This document shows, one piece after another, positions 1 to 8,418 of a stretch of DNA of 9,720 bases; position 1 is the stretch's first letter, and each line of letters opens with the position of its first letter. The position numbers and the translations under genes are program-made. The notes beneath the pieces were generated by a model, which saw nothing but the letters and a program-made list of their open reading frames with translations, did no database searches and was not told the DNA's origin. Source of the stretch: Clostridia bacterium (GTDB lineage Bacteria > Bacillota_A > Clostridia > Christensenellales > UBA1242); NCBI GenBank assembly GCA_017466005.1, contig JAFTUZ010000006.1:1-9720 (forward strand). Reading direction: 5' to 3'.

Positions 1-396
1 AAATAATTGTTCTTGATTCATACGCATATCTAATGGCGCATTATGCATATAAGAAAAACCACGTTCGGCAGTATCTATCTGATACGAACTTACGCCCAAA
101 TCTATTAAAATACCATCAAATTTTTCTATGTTATAAAACTCCATTGCTTCTTTAAAATTTTTAAAATCACAATGGTAAAATAAAACATTTTTGAATTCTT
201 GCAAACGTTCTTTTGAGGTGTTTAATGCAATAGTATCTTTATCTAAACATAATAATTTACCGTTTTTTAGTTTTTTGGCAATCTCGTAAGAATGCCCGGC
301 ACCACCAACTGTACAATCTAAATATATTCCATCTTCTTTTATATTTAGCCCATCAATACACTCTTGTTTCATAACTGAATAATGATTAAATTCCAT
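1..396 (-). CDS. rsmH: 16S rRNA (cytosine-1402-N4)-methyltransferase RsmH, N-terminal part (cut by window edge)
   Basis: RsmH (MraW) is the SAM-dependent enzyme that methylates N4 of C1402 in the decoding site of 16S rRNA. I translated 132 codons by hand from the minus strand; the family is about 310 residues, so the C-terminal half lies beyond position 1. Family signatures are clear: HYSVMKQE at 5-12, the SAM-binding [10 protein letters not shown] at 27-36, the acidic strand end LDKD at 51-54, DLGVSS at 99-104, and RGFSY plus PLDMRM at 112-126. The ATG at 396-394 lies inside the end of the upstream phosphoesterase gene, overlapping it by 11 bases, with a GAGGTGG-type ribosome binding site just before it, so the two are probably translated from one message. 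RsmH genes often follow mraZ in the cell-division cluster; here the upstream neighbour is a phosphoesterase instead. Identification is confident. Confidence 0.95.
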   Translation of the reverse strand, partial: MEFNHYSVMKQECIDGLNIKEDGIYLDCTVGGAGHSYEIAKKLKNGKLLCLDKDTIALNTSKERLQEFKNVLFYHCDFKNFKEAMEFYNIEKFDGILIDLGVSSYQIDTAERGFSYMHNAPLDMRMNQEQLF

Positions 397-1099
397 CTTC
401 CACCTCGGCAAGTAATGTTAATTTACAATCCACTTGGTCGCAAGAAGTTAAATAATATGTAGCATCGTTGCGTTTTACTATATGTTTTGCCCTACATTGC
501 TTTCCGTGTAAATGCCCATACACAACTATTGGCACTTTAAAATAATCAAGCAAATCGGTTACTTCACTACTATTAAGTTTTGAATTAAATGGCGGATAGT
601 GGCACATTGCTATAACAAGGTCGTCTTCTTTTCTTTGCTTTTGCATATCCTGCAAACTTAATTCCATTCTTATAACTTCACGCTTATATATTTTTTCGTC
701 TTCTTCCGTTTTAAAAGTAGTTTCGGGAACAGTCCACCCCCTTGTTCCGCAAATTAAAACTTTTCCAAAGCGCAAACAATCATTTTGAACCGCCTTTATA
801 TTTTCTGGTAAAGCCTGCCTTACTTGAGTAATACTTTTCCACCAATAATCGTGATTACCACGCAAAATTACTTTTTTACCAGGAAGTGTATCTATTAATT
901 TTAAGTCTGGTAATGCCTCTTCCATATACATACCCCAACTTATATCACCAGCAATTAAAACAAGGTCGTTTTCAGAAACTTTACTTTTCCAATCTTGTGC
1001 TATTCTTTCAAAATGATCTTCCCAACCAGGACCAAAAATATCCATTGGTTTTTCAACTACTGTAGATAAATGTAAATCACTTATAGAAAATATTTTCAT
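386..1099 (-). CDS. Calcineurin-like metallophosphoesterase
   Basis: A 237-residue soluble protein of the calcineurin-like metallophosphoesterase superfamily, probably the predicted phosphohydrolase group COG1768 (from memory). All metal-binding blocks are present in order: DLH at 8-10, GD at 51-52, GNHD at 81-84, the isolated His in CHYPP at 166-170, and GHLH at 195-198. The two-metal active site should therefore be intact. The family hydrolyses phosphomonoesters or phosphodiesters; the substrate of this subgroup cannot be read from sequence. There is no signal peptide or membrane segment, so it is cytoplasmic. Its stop overlaps the start of rsmH by 11 bases, suggesting co-transcription. The start is supported by AAAGGGGATAG shortly upstream of the ATG. 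Confidence is high for the superfamily and low for any specific role. Confidence 0.9.
   Translation of the reverse strand: MKIFSISDLHLSTVVEKPMDIFGPGWEDHFERIAQDWKSKVSENDLVLIAGDISWGMYMEEALPDLKLIDTLPGKKVILRGNHDYWWKSITQVRQALPENIKAVQNDCLRFGKVLICGTRGWTVPETTFKTEEDEKIYKREVIRMELSLQDMQKQRKEDDLVIAMCHYPPFNSKLNSSEVTDLLDYFKVPIVVYGHLHGKQCRAKHIVKRNDATYYLTSCDQVDCKLTLLAEVEDGI
400..406 (-). promoter_or_regulatory. Ribosome binding site of rsmH inside the preceding gene
   Basis: Read on the minus strand, GAGGTGG stands four to five bases before the ATG at 396. It lies within the last codons of the phosphoesterase gene. It fixes the rsmH start and supports translational coupling of the overlapping pair. Confidence 0.75.
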
Positions 1100-1124
1100 A
1101 CCTATCCCCTTTTCTTATCAATAT

Positions 1125-1152
1125 ATTGTGCCATAAAATTAAAAAAAAAGCA
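1125..1152 (-). promoter_or_regulatory. Possible promoter of the phosphoesterase-rsmH unit
   Basis: On the minus strand TTGCTT (1152-1147) and CACAAT (1130-1125) are 16 bases apart, about 25 bases before the ATG at 1099. Both boxes are imperfect and the surroundings are extremely AT-rich, so this is a candidate only. A promoter is expected here because a terminator lies just upstream at 1218-1248. Confidence 0.3.
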
Positions 1153-1217
1153 AATTAAAGTTATAAAATATAAAAAGTAAATTAAATTTTTAGTTTTTTA
1201 AATTTATACTTTTACAT

Positions 1218-1248
1218 AAAAAAATAAAAAACCACATTATAAATGTGG
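1218..1248 (-). terminator. Rho-independent terminator of the 1271-1960 gene
   Basis: A perfect 7-bp stem (CCACATT at 1232-1238 with AATGTGG at 1242-1248, three-base loop) is followed on the minus strand by TTTTTTATTTTTTT. It lies 22 bases after the stop of the minus-strand gene at 1271. Confidence 0.85.
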
Positions 1249-1270
1249 CTTTGTGTGGAGAATTTTATCT

Positions 1271-1960
1271 TTAAAAAATAGAGTTATTATTTGTATTTGT
1301 TGTAGTTACTGTTTGTGTTACGCCTGCTGTTGGGAAAAGTGGCAATTCAAAGAATCCTGCACAAACATCTTGAGAAAATTCCTGACAAGGTGGAATGTCG
1401 CAATAGCCATAACTTGGAACTAACATTTCAGATTCTGCAACAACTTTTATTATTAACATTACACACGCTTCTAACGTTAAGGTATTATCAGAATTAAATG
1501 TTCCTTGTGGAATTATTACACTAGCAACAGGTTCTATCTTGAAAGGAATTATTGATGGTTGTGGAACAAACAAAACAACATCTTGGTCTATGGTAATAAC
1601 ACCTTGTGCAACTCCTGGAACATCGTTAGCATCTACATATGTAATTTCTATTGGTATGTTTGCAGTTGCACTAACCCTTGCAAAATTAGGACGGTCGTCA
1701 AAACGATGAATACTAACATTTGTTAATGTTGGAGACAATGTTGAAGAACTTTGTCCTGAAACAAACGTTAATGGTGTTGCTGGGTTTGGTGGCGTAAAAT
1801 CGGTTAATGAAATTGTTAAACTGCTAATGTGCTGTTGCTTTAAACACGCATCAAAAACTTTCTTAACTTGTAAACAAACTTTTTCGCATAATCCCTTTAA
1901 AGGGCTTCCCATTATAGGACCAGGCATGTTTTCTGTTCTTATTCCCGAAAAGAATGACAT
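1271..1960 (-). CDS. Uncharacterised clostridial Cys-containing protein, possibly sporulation-associated
   Basis: I place the start at 1960, giving 229 residues, because GGAGGTG (1973-1967) stands at ideal distance before that ATG; in-frame ATGs at 1993 and 1975 lack such a site, and the one at 1975 is fused to it. The protein has no signal peptide or membrane helix. Residues 23-43 hold Cys25, Cys29 and Cys39 in a LCEKVCLQVKKVFDAC block. The middle (about 60-180) is beta-rich, with alternating hydrophobic residues. The end carries Cys187, Cys192 and Cys200 around SYGYC and IPPCQEF, then a Thr/Asn-rich tail. From memory, proteins of this pattern occur as hypothetical proteins in spore-forming Clostridia. 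The beta-rich middle followed by VPSYG recalls the SPOCS (DUF3794) domain of spore-coat proteins such as SipL, but this is a resemblance, not an assignment. It is a single gene with its own terminator and a possible mother-cell-type promoter. Confidence 0.75.
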   Translation of the reverse strand: MSFFSGIRTENMPGPIMGSPLKGLCEKVCLQVKKVFDACLKQQHISSLTISLTDFTPPNPATPLTFVSGQSSSTLSPTLTNVSIHRFDDRPNFARVSATANIPIEITYVDANDVPGVAQGVITIDQDVVLFVPQPSIIPFKIEPVASVIIPQGTFNSDNTLTLEACVMLIIKVVAESEMLVPSYGYCDIPPCQEFSQDVCAGFFELPLFPTAGVTQTVTTTNTNNNSIF

Positions 1961-1966
1961 AGAAAA

Positions 1967-1973
1967 CACCTCC
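1967..1973 (-). promoter_or_regulatory. Ribosome binding site that sets the start at 1960
   Basis: GGAGGTG on the minus strand, followed by six bases (TTTTCT) and ATG at 1960-1958. It is the strongest Shine-Dalgarno match in the window and argues against the longer 240-residue reading from 1993. Confidence 0.85.
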
Positions 1974-1995
1974 ATAAATTTTGACCCATACACAA

Positions 1996-2023
1996 CATAT
2001 TATGAATTTATAAAGTAATATGT
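1996..2023 (-). promoter_or_regulatory. Candidate sporulation-type (SigK/SigE-like) promoter
   Basis: On the minus strand AC (2023-2022), a 17-base spacer and CATAATATG (2004-1996) approach the SigK pattern AC-N16/17-CATANNNTA, with only the last base off. No good TTGACA-like box sits 17 bases from the TAATAT core. The predicted start, near 1990, would leave a leader of about 30 bases before the ATG at 1960. The region is AT-rich, so chance matches are easy. Confidence 0.35.
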
Positions 2024-2046
2024 GATAAAAAAATATGTAGTAAGTA

Positions 2047-2078
2047 ATAAAAAACCCCTATATTTTCATATAAGAGTT
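2047..2078 (-). terminator. Rho-independent terminator of fba
   Basis: Minus-strand stem of 11 pairs, two of them G-U (2078-2068 with 2063-2053), closed by a GAAA tetraloop (2067-2064) and followed by TTTTTTATT. It starts seven bases after the fba stop codon and separates fba from the next gene on the same strand. Confidence 0.9.
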
Positions 2079-2084
2079 TGTTTT

Positions 2085-3032
2085 TTATTTCTTTTTAATT
2101 AAATGACCTTGATTAGAACAATGGAACAAGTTTGTGTTTTTATCTTTAATAAGTTCTTTAACTTGGTCTTTTGCATATTGCAAATACTCTCTTGGAGTAA
2201 AACAATTTGGATTTTTAAATAAATACTCTCTAATAGAAGCCGTATAGCATACCCTAATATCTGTATCGTTATTAACTTTACAAACACCTAAAGAACATGC
2301 TTTTTCTATTAAACTTTCAGAAACACCCTTTGATTTTTGAATATCTCCGCCATATTTATTTATTATTTTTATATATTTTTTTGGAACATTAGAGGCACCA
2401 TGTAGCACTATTGGTAAATCTGGCATAAGGCTTCTAATTTCGGATAAAATATCAAATTTTAAAGTTGGTGTTCCACTAAATTTAAATGCACCATGGCTTG
2501 TTCCTATGGCAATAGCCAAACTATCCACCCCAGTGCGTTTTACAAAATCTAATGCTTGCTCTGGGTCGGTGTAAATAGATTTACTAGATTTTACATCATC
2601 TTCTACACCAGCAAGTTTACCAAGTTCACCCTCCACCGCAACTTTGCGTTTGTGTGCATATTTAACCACTTCTTTTGTTAATGCAACATTTTCTTCATAA
2701 GGTAAGTAACTACCGTCTATCATAACAGAGTTAAACCCAACATCTATACATTCTTTAACTATATCAATATTTTTTCCATGGTCTAAATGCAAAGAAATTG
2801 GAATATCTGTATTTTCAAGTGCAGCATAAACAACATGCTTTAAATATGTTGGGGTTGCAAATTTTAAACCAGATTGACTTAAAGAAAGTATTACAGGAGC
2901 ATCAGTTTCCTGACAACCATCTATAATTGCACGCATAACTTCTATACTACTAAAATTATACCCACCTATTGCATACCCATTTTTTAATGCGTGATGCAAC
3001 ATTTCTTTATGATTAAATAATTTATTTGCCAT
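2085..3032 (-). CDS. fba: Class II fructose-1,6-bisphosphate aldolase
   Basis: Cytoplasmic zinc aldolase that cleaves fructose-1,6-bisphosphate to dihydroxyacetone phosphate and glyceraldehyde-3-phosphate in glycolysis, and runs in reverse in gluconeogenesis. At 315 residues it matches the short bacterial Fba group. Visible landmarks are LHLDHGKN at 81-88 with catalytic Asp84 and zinc ligand His85, MIDGSY at 104-109, VEGELG at 133-138 with a metal-site Glu, GTSHGAFKF at 177-185 with zinc ligand His180, LHGASNVP at 210-217 with His211, and the phosphate-binding NNDTDIR at 254-260. These separate it from tagatose-bisphosphate and other class II relatives only in part, but the SHGA and GASNVP blocks and the length favour Fba. 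AGAGGTG precedes the ATG. The gene is transcribed alone, divergently from the gap operon. No key residue is missing. Confidence 0.95.
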   Translation of the reverse strand: MANKLFNHKEMLHHALKNGYAIGGYNFSSIEVMRAIIDGCQETDAPVILSLSQSGLKFATPTYLKHVVYAALENTDIPISLHLDHGKNIDIVKECIDVGFNSVMIDGSYLPYEENVALTKEVVKYAHKRKVAVEGELGKLAGVEDDVKSSKSIYTDPEQALDFVKRTGVDSLAIAIGTSHGAFKFSGTPTLKFDILSEIRSLMPDLPIVLHGASNVPKKYIKIINKYGGDIQKSKGVSESLIEKACSLGVCKVNNDTDIRVCYTASIREYLFKNPNCFTPREYLQYAKDQVKELIKDKNTNLFHCSNQGHLIKKK

Positions 3033-3062
3033 AAAACACCTCTATTTTTATTTACTTTAATT

Positions 3063-3091
3063 AAAATATCATAATAAAAACAATAAATCAA
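3063..3091 (-). promoter_or_regulatory. Possible fba promoter
   Basis: On the minus strand TTGATT (3091-3086) and TATTTT (3068-3063) are 17 bases apart, about 30 bases before the fba ATG. The -10 box is weak and the sequence is almost all A/T, so this is tentative. Confidence 0.3.
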
Positions 3092-3131
3092 ACAAAATAA
3101 TTAAAAATTTTAAAAAGTTAATCATATTTGT

Positions 3132-3160
3132 TTGGAATTTAATTTGCTTTATTATATAAT
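3132..3160 (+). promoter_or_regulatory. Housekeeping-type promoter of the 3211-7125 operon
   Basis: TTGGAA (3132-3137), a 17-base spacer and a perfect TATAAT (3155-3160). Transcription would start near 3167, leaving a leader of about 44 bases before the first ATG at 3211. No stronger plus-strand candidate is seen in this divergent intergenic region of about 180 bases. Confidence 0.65.
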
Positions 3161-3210
3161 TATATATATTTAGAAATTGTACACACTAAATAAAAACAAG
3201 AGGTAAAAAT

Positions 3211-4413
3211 ATGATAACTTTTCTTATCAATATAAGTACACCAGCAAAAAACTTTTCTGCAAGGCATAAAGAATTTGTTAGTATGGTTAGCAAATATGAA
3301 AAAGATTTTGAAGTTATTTTTCTTGCAAAATCTGACTATGCAGATATTGATTGTTTTAAAGTATTGGCAAGCCAATTACCAAGGCATCACTTAATAGTGG
3401 TTAACAAAGCAAATAACGAAAATGAAAAAATTTTATTAGGAATATCCGCTTCCAACGGTCAGGACGTTCTGTTATCTACTTTAGACACTAAAATAGAAGT
3501 TGTAGAACAAATTTTAAAGAAACGCAAAGAAGGCTGTGAGTTAGTTTTTGTAAGAAAAAAACATAATAAATTTGTACGATTCTTTGAAAGTTTGGGGCTT
3601 GCTACATACAATTTAGGTTTAAGAATGATTGGACATAACAAAGATGCTTATTGTGAAACCAAAGTGCAGTTAATTGATGGCAGAGTTGCAAATTTAATTT
3701 GTGCTTCCCCTTCCGACAGTAAAGAATTAAGAATAACTAATAACTACAAACAACTTAAACAAGGTATTGTAGAAGATAAAGATGTTTATGAGCAACCACA
3801 AGCACTACCTAGCAAGCATAATGCAATGTTTTCTATTGGTTGGTGTTCATTATTTTATATTATAGCTTTCTTTTGTATGGCAATAATTTCTCCGTTCTTC
3901 CACAATTTTACTTACAGTTGGTGGATAATTATAGCACTACTTATTTGGATAGGTGCAGGAATTTTGGGTTTGGTATATTTATCTAAAATTTTATTCAAGC
4001 ACAGAATTGATAAAGAAATTAGGATAAATGAAAATGGTGACCCTATAATTACAGTAACAGAAATTGTTAATTTTGGAGATACAGTATCTATAAATCCTGT
4101 TTTGTATGATATGCTTTTCCCAGAACAAGCACAAAAAGAACAAGAGGAAGAACCAACAGAAGAAACATTAACAAACGATACAACTAAAGATAAAAAAACT
4201 ACTAAAACAAAAACTACAAAAAATAAAGAAAAAAATAAAAAAGAAACTAAAAAATCAAGCAAAACTTCTGCAACAAAGAAAACCGAAAGTAAAACTAAAA
4301 GTAAAACAGAAGAAAAAGCAAAAGCAAGCAAATCTACTAGTACTAAAACTACTAAAACAAAAAGCACGAATGCTAATTCAACTAAAAATGCAAAAGCTAA
4401 AAGTGCAAAATAA
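3211..4413 (+). CDS. Membrane protein with degenerate GT2-like domain and lysine-rich tail
   Basis: A 400-residue protein in three parts. Residues 1-165 follow the outline of family 2 (GtrB/DPM1-like) glycosyltransferases: FEVIFLAKSD at 33-42 sits where EIIFVDDGS is expected, IVVNKANNE at 62-70 where VNKxxN recurs, and a stretch at 85-95 where the DxD/DLQ motif should be. The nucleotide-binding and catalytic Asp residues are missing at both sites, so transferase activity is unlikely. Two membrane helices lie at about 206-229 and 236-262. A short segment with a PIITVTEIV strand (278-286) and an acidic run (about 306-319) precede a 75-residue tail (326-400) with 28 Lys and otherwise mostly Thr, Ser, Asn and Ala. 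Both termini would be cytoplasmic, where the basic tail could touch nucleic acid or polyanions (inference). AGAGGT supports the start. It appears to be the first gene of an operon with a peptidase, gap and a TM2 protein. Fold assignment is moderate; function is unknown. Confidence 0.75.
   Translation: MITFLINISTPAKNFSARHKEFVSMVSKYEKDFEVIFLAKSDYADIDCFKVLASQLPRHHLIVVNKANNENEKILLGISASNGQDVLLSTLDTKIEVVEQILKKRKEGCELVFVRKKHNKFVRFFESLGLATYNLGLRMIGHNKDAYCETKVQLIDGRVANLICASPSDSKELRITNNYKQLKQGIVEDKDVYEQPQALPSKHNAMFSIGWCSLFYIIAFFCMAIISPFFHNFTYSWWIIIALLIWIGAGILGLVYLSKILFKHRIDKEIRINENGDPIITVTEIVNFGDTVSINPVLYDMLFPEQAQKEQEEEPTEETLTNDTTKDKKTTKTKTTKNKEKNKKETKKSSKTSATKKTESKTKSKTEEKAKASKSTSTKTTKTKSTNANSTKNAKAKSAK
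4195..4363 (+). repeat. Direct 19-base repeat and low-complexity Lys/Thr codons
   Basis: The sequence aaaactactaaaacaaaaa occurs at 4195-4213 and again at 4345-4363, exactly 150 bases apart and in the same reading frame, encoding KTTKTK both times. It lies in a tract built mostly of AAA, ACT and AGC-type codons. In-frame duplication or slippage probably shapes the tail of the protein. Confidence 0.6.
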
Positions 4414-4452
4414 ACACTTGATTATCAATCTAGAAATTAAAAGGAATTTTAT

Positions 4453-5568
4453 ATGTTAGACTCAAGACTTAAAACATTAGCAAAATCATTAGTAAATTAT
4501 TCCACAAAAGTAAAACAAGGTGATGTGTGTTTAATACAAGGTTACGATACCCCACCCGAATTTATTGCAGCAATAGTAGATGAAGTATGGGCAAAAGGAG
4601 GAAAACCATTTGTTAAAATATCAATTTCTAAAATTAATTCTCATTTAACACCACATTACACTGAAGAATACATTAAAGAAATGACCGAAATAAATGAGCA
4701 TCTTTGGAACAAAATTCAAGTATATATTAGTGTAGATGGTTCTGATAATGCCTATAACGGAAGCAACGTACCTACACAAACAAAACAACTACTGGCAAGA
4801 ATTTCTAACAAAAGATTTCACGAAATTACTGACGCAAACAATGTTAGATGGGTAATTTTGGAGTACCCTAACCCAACCCTTGCAAAAAATGCAAGAATGA
4901 CAACCGAACAATTTGAAGATTTTTATTTACAAGTATGCAACACAGATTATGAAAAAATGAACAAAGCAATGCAACCACTTAAAGAACTTATGGAAAAAAC
5001 AGACAAAGTTCATATAAAAAGCCCTACTACCGATTTAACTTTTTCTATAAAGGGTCAAACTGCTGTTCCTTGTGCTGGTGAGTGCAACATTCCAGATGGC
5101 GAAGTGTTTACAAGCCCAATTAAGGAAAGTGTAAACGGTACAGTTGAATTTAATGTTCCCTGCTCTGCTGGCGGTAAAGTTTTAGAAAAAATTAAATTTG
5201 AAGTTAAAGATGGTAAAATTATAAACTCAAACTCTACCGAAAAAGAAACATTAGATGGTTTATTAAATACAGATGATGGCGCAAGATATTTTGGTGAATT
5301 TGCTTTAGGTGTAAACCCATATGTAAAACAGCCAATGCTAGATACTTTGTGGGACGAAAAAATTAGTGGTTCTTTCCATATGGCATTTGGAACTTGCCTT
5401 CCAGATTCACCTAACGGAAACGAATCAGCTGTTCACTACGACTTAATTCAAATTCAAACACCAGAATATGGTGGTGGCGAAATTTGGTTTGATGATGTTT
5501 TAATCAGAAAAGATGGAATGTTTGTTTTACCAGAACTAGAAGGCTTGAATCCAGAAAATCTTAAATAA
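4453..5568 (+). CDS. M29 family metallo-aminopeptidase (AmpS/PepS-like)
   Basis: A 371-residue cytoplasmic metallo-aminopeptidase of the thermophilic M29 family, which removes N-terminal residues from peptides using two metal ions. The C-terminal catalytic half shows the ligands in order: Glu217 in NIPDGEVFTSP, Glu282 in RYFGEFALGVNP, His309 in SGSFHMAFG, and His328 and Asp330 in AVHYD. The Tyr expected seven residues after the third ligand (Y352 of Thermus AmpT) appears to be Leu316, in HMAFGTCLP. The N-terminal half has the usual GDVCLIQG and WAKGGKPFV stretches. The protein is about 40 residues shorter than the AmpS and AmpT enzymes but covers the whole domain. AAAGGA stands before the ATG, 39 bases after the previous gene with no terminator between, and gap follows 54 bases on. 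The role is probably general peptide turnover. Confidence 0.9.
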   Translation: MLDSRLKTLAKSLVNYSTKVKQGDVCLIQGYDTPPEFIAAIVDEVWAKGGKPFVKISISKINSHLTPHYTEEYIKEMTEINEHLWNKIQVYISVDGSDNAYNGSNVPTQTKQLLARISNKRFHEITDANNVRWVILEYPNPTLAKNARMTTEQFEDFYLQVCNTDYEKMNKAMQPLKELMEKTDKVHIKSPTTDLTFSIKGQTAVPCAGECNIPDGEVFTSPIKESVNGTVEFNVPCSAGGKVLEKIKFEVKDGKIINSNSTEKETLDGLLNTDDGARYFGEFALGVNPYVKQPMLDTLWDEKISGSFHMAFGTCLPDSPNGNESAVHYDLIQIQTPEYGGGEIWFDDVLIRKDGMFVLPELEGLNPENLK

Positions 5569-5604
5569 CGCAACAATTTTGTTTAAAAACAAATTGAAAT
5601 ATAA

Positions 5605-6630
<1,026 letters not shown>

Positions 6631-6639
6631 GGAGAAAAT

Positions 6640-7125
6640 ATGCGCTGTCCTAAATGCGGAGCAAATATAAAAAAATATCAAGACCGCTGTTCTAAATGCT
6701 TAACTAAAATATCACAAATAGAAAACGCATCTTTTAAAAAAGTAGCAGAAGCAAAATTAGAATACGAACCAGAAAAAATAGTTTATTCTACAATATTTCC
6801 AAAAGATTTATCCAGAAAAAAAACAATGCTTTTTTGCATATTTTTAGGCTGGATGGGTGCACATTGCTACTATGTTAAAAGATATTTTAAAGCAATAGCT
6901 ATAAGTGTTATGATGTTTGTATTTTTACTATTTAACGTGCCTATGGTTTATTATTTACAATTTGGTAGTGCCTGGATTTTTACCCCACTTGCAGAATGGG
7001 TAACAGTTTCTGGTGCGTATATTGTTTCTAGTACATTAGGTGCACTTGCCCTTATAATTTGGCTTATGGATATTTTACTTATTTGTACTAAAAGGTTTAA
7101 AGTTCCTGTTGTTTTGGAAGAATAA
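6640..7125 (+). CDS. Zinc-ribbon and TM2-domain membrane protein
   Basis: A 161-residue protein. Residues 3-20 form a small zinc ribbon, Cys3-x2-Cys6 and Cys17-x2-Cys20 (RCPKCGANI and RCSKC). A charged linker leads to a membrane part with helices at about 62-79, 84-106 and 127-149. The first helix, FCIFLGWMGAHCYYVKRYFKA at 65-85, matches the TM2 domain pattern in which a Gly-rich turn with GAH precedes an aromatic pair and basic residues. The spacing between the second and third helices is longer than in a minimal TM2 protein. Zinc-ribbon plus TM2 proteins are widespread in Firmicutes without a settled function. GGAGAAAAT precedes the ATG, nine bases after the gap stop, so it is surely co-transcribed with gap. 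A terminator follows at once. Confidence 0.85.
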   Translation: MRCPKCGANIKKYQDRCSKCLTKISQIENASFKKVAEAKLEYEPEKIVYSTIFPKDLSRKKTMLFCIFLGWMGAHCYYVKRYFKAIAISVMMFVFLLFNVPMVYYLQFGSAWIFTPLAEWVTVSGAYIVSSTLGALALIIWLMDILLICTKRFKVPVVLEE

Positions 7126-8316
<1,191 letters not shown>

Positions 8317-8318
8317 TT

Positions 8319-8347
8319 AAAATAGATGCAAAAAGCATCTATTTTTT
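8319..8347 (+). terminator. Terminator of mnmA
   Basis: An 11-bp stem (8319-8329 with 8335-8345) with a five-A loop, followed by further T residues, starting three bases after the mnmA stop. Confidence 0.92.
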
Positions 8348-8360
8348 AATATTAAACATA

Positions 8361-8389
8361 TTGACAAATTTGCAGTTTTGTTATATCAT
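8361..8389 (+). promoter_or_regulatory. Promoter of the 8419-9414 gene
   Basis: A perfect TTGACA (8361-8366), a 17-base spacer and TATCAT (8384-8389). The predicted start, near 8396, lies about 23 bases before the ATG. It is the best -35 box in the window, suggesting that the unknown gene is expressed in growing cells. Confidence 0.75.
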
Positions 8390-8418
8390 TAAAACAAACT
8401 TTTTAAAAGGACTAAATT

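Noticed and set aside
1827..2018. A 63-residue plus-strand frame over the start of the Cys-containing protein gene
   Set aside because: It is a shadow of the minus-strand gene, whose ribosome binding site, terminator and protein features are clear.
3912..4367. A 151-residue minus-strand open frame opposite the GT2-like gene
   Set aside because: It is the antisense of the Lys/Thr-rich tail and membrane helices, giving a Val/Leu/Phe/Ser-rich product of low complexity with no ribosome binding site evidence.
4416..4428. Small TTGA-TTA-TCAA inverted repeat before the peptidase gene
   Set aside because: Only four base pairs; expected by chance in such AT-rich sequence.
5578..5595. TTTGTTT-AA-AAACAAA inverted repeat between the peptidase gene and gap
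   Set aside because: The stem is all A/T but for two G-C pairs and lacks a T tract, so it is not a convincing terminator or operator.
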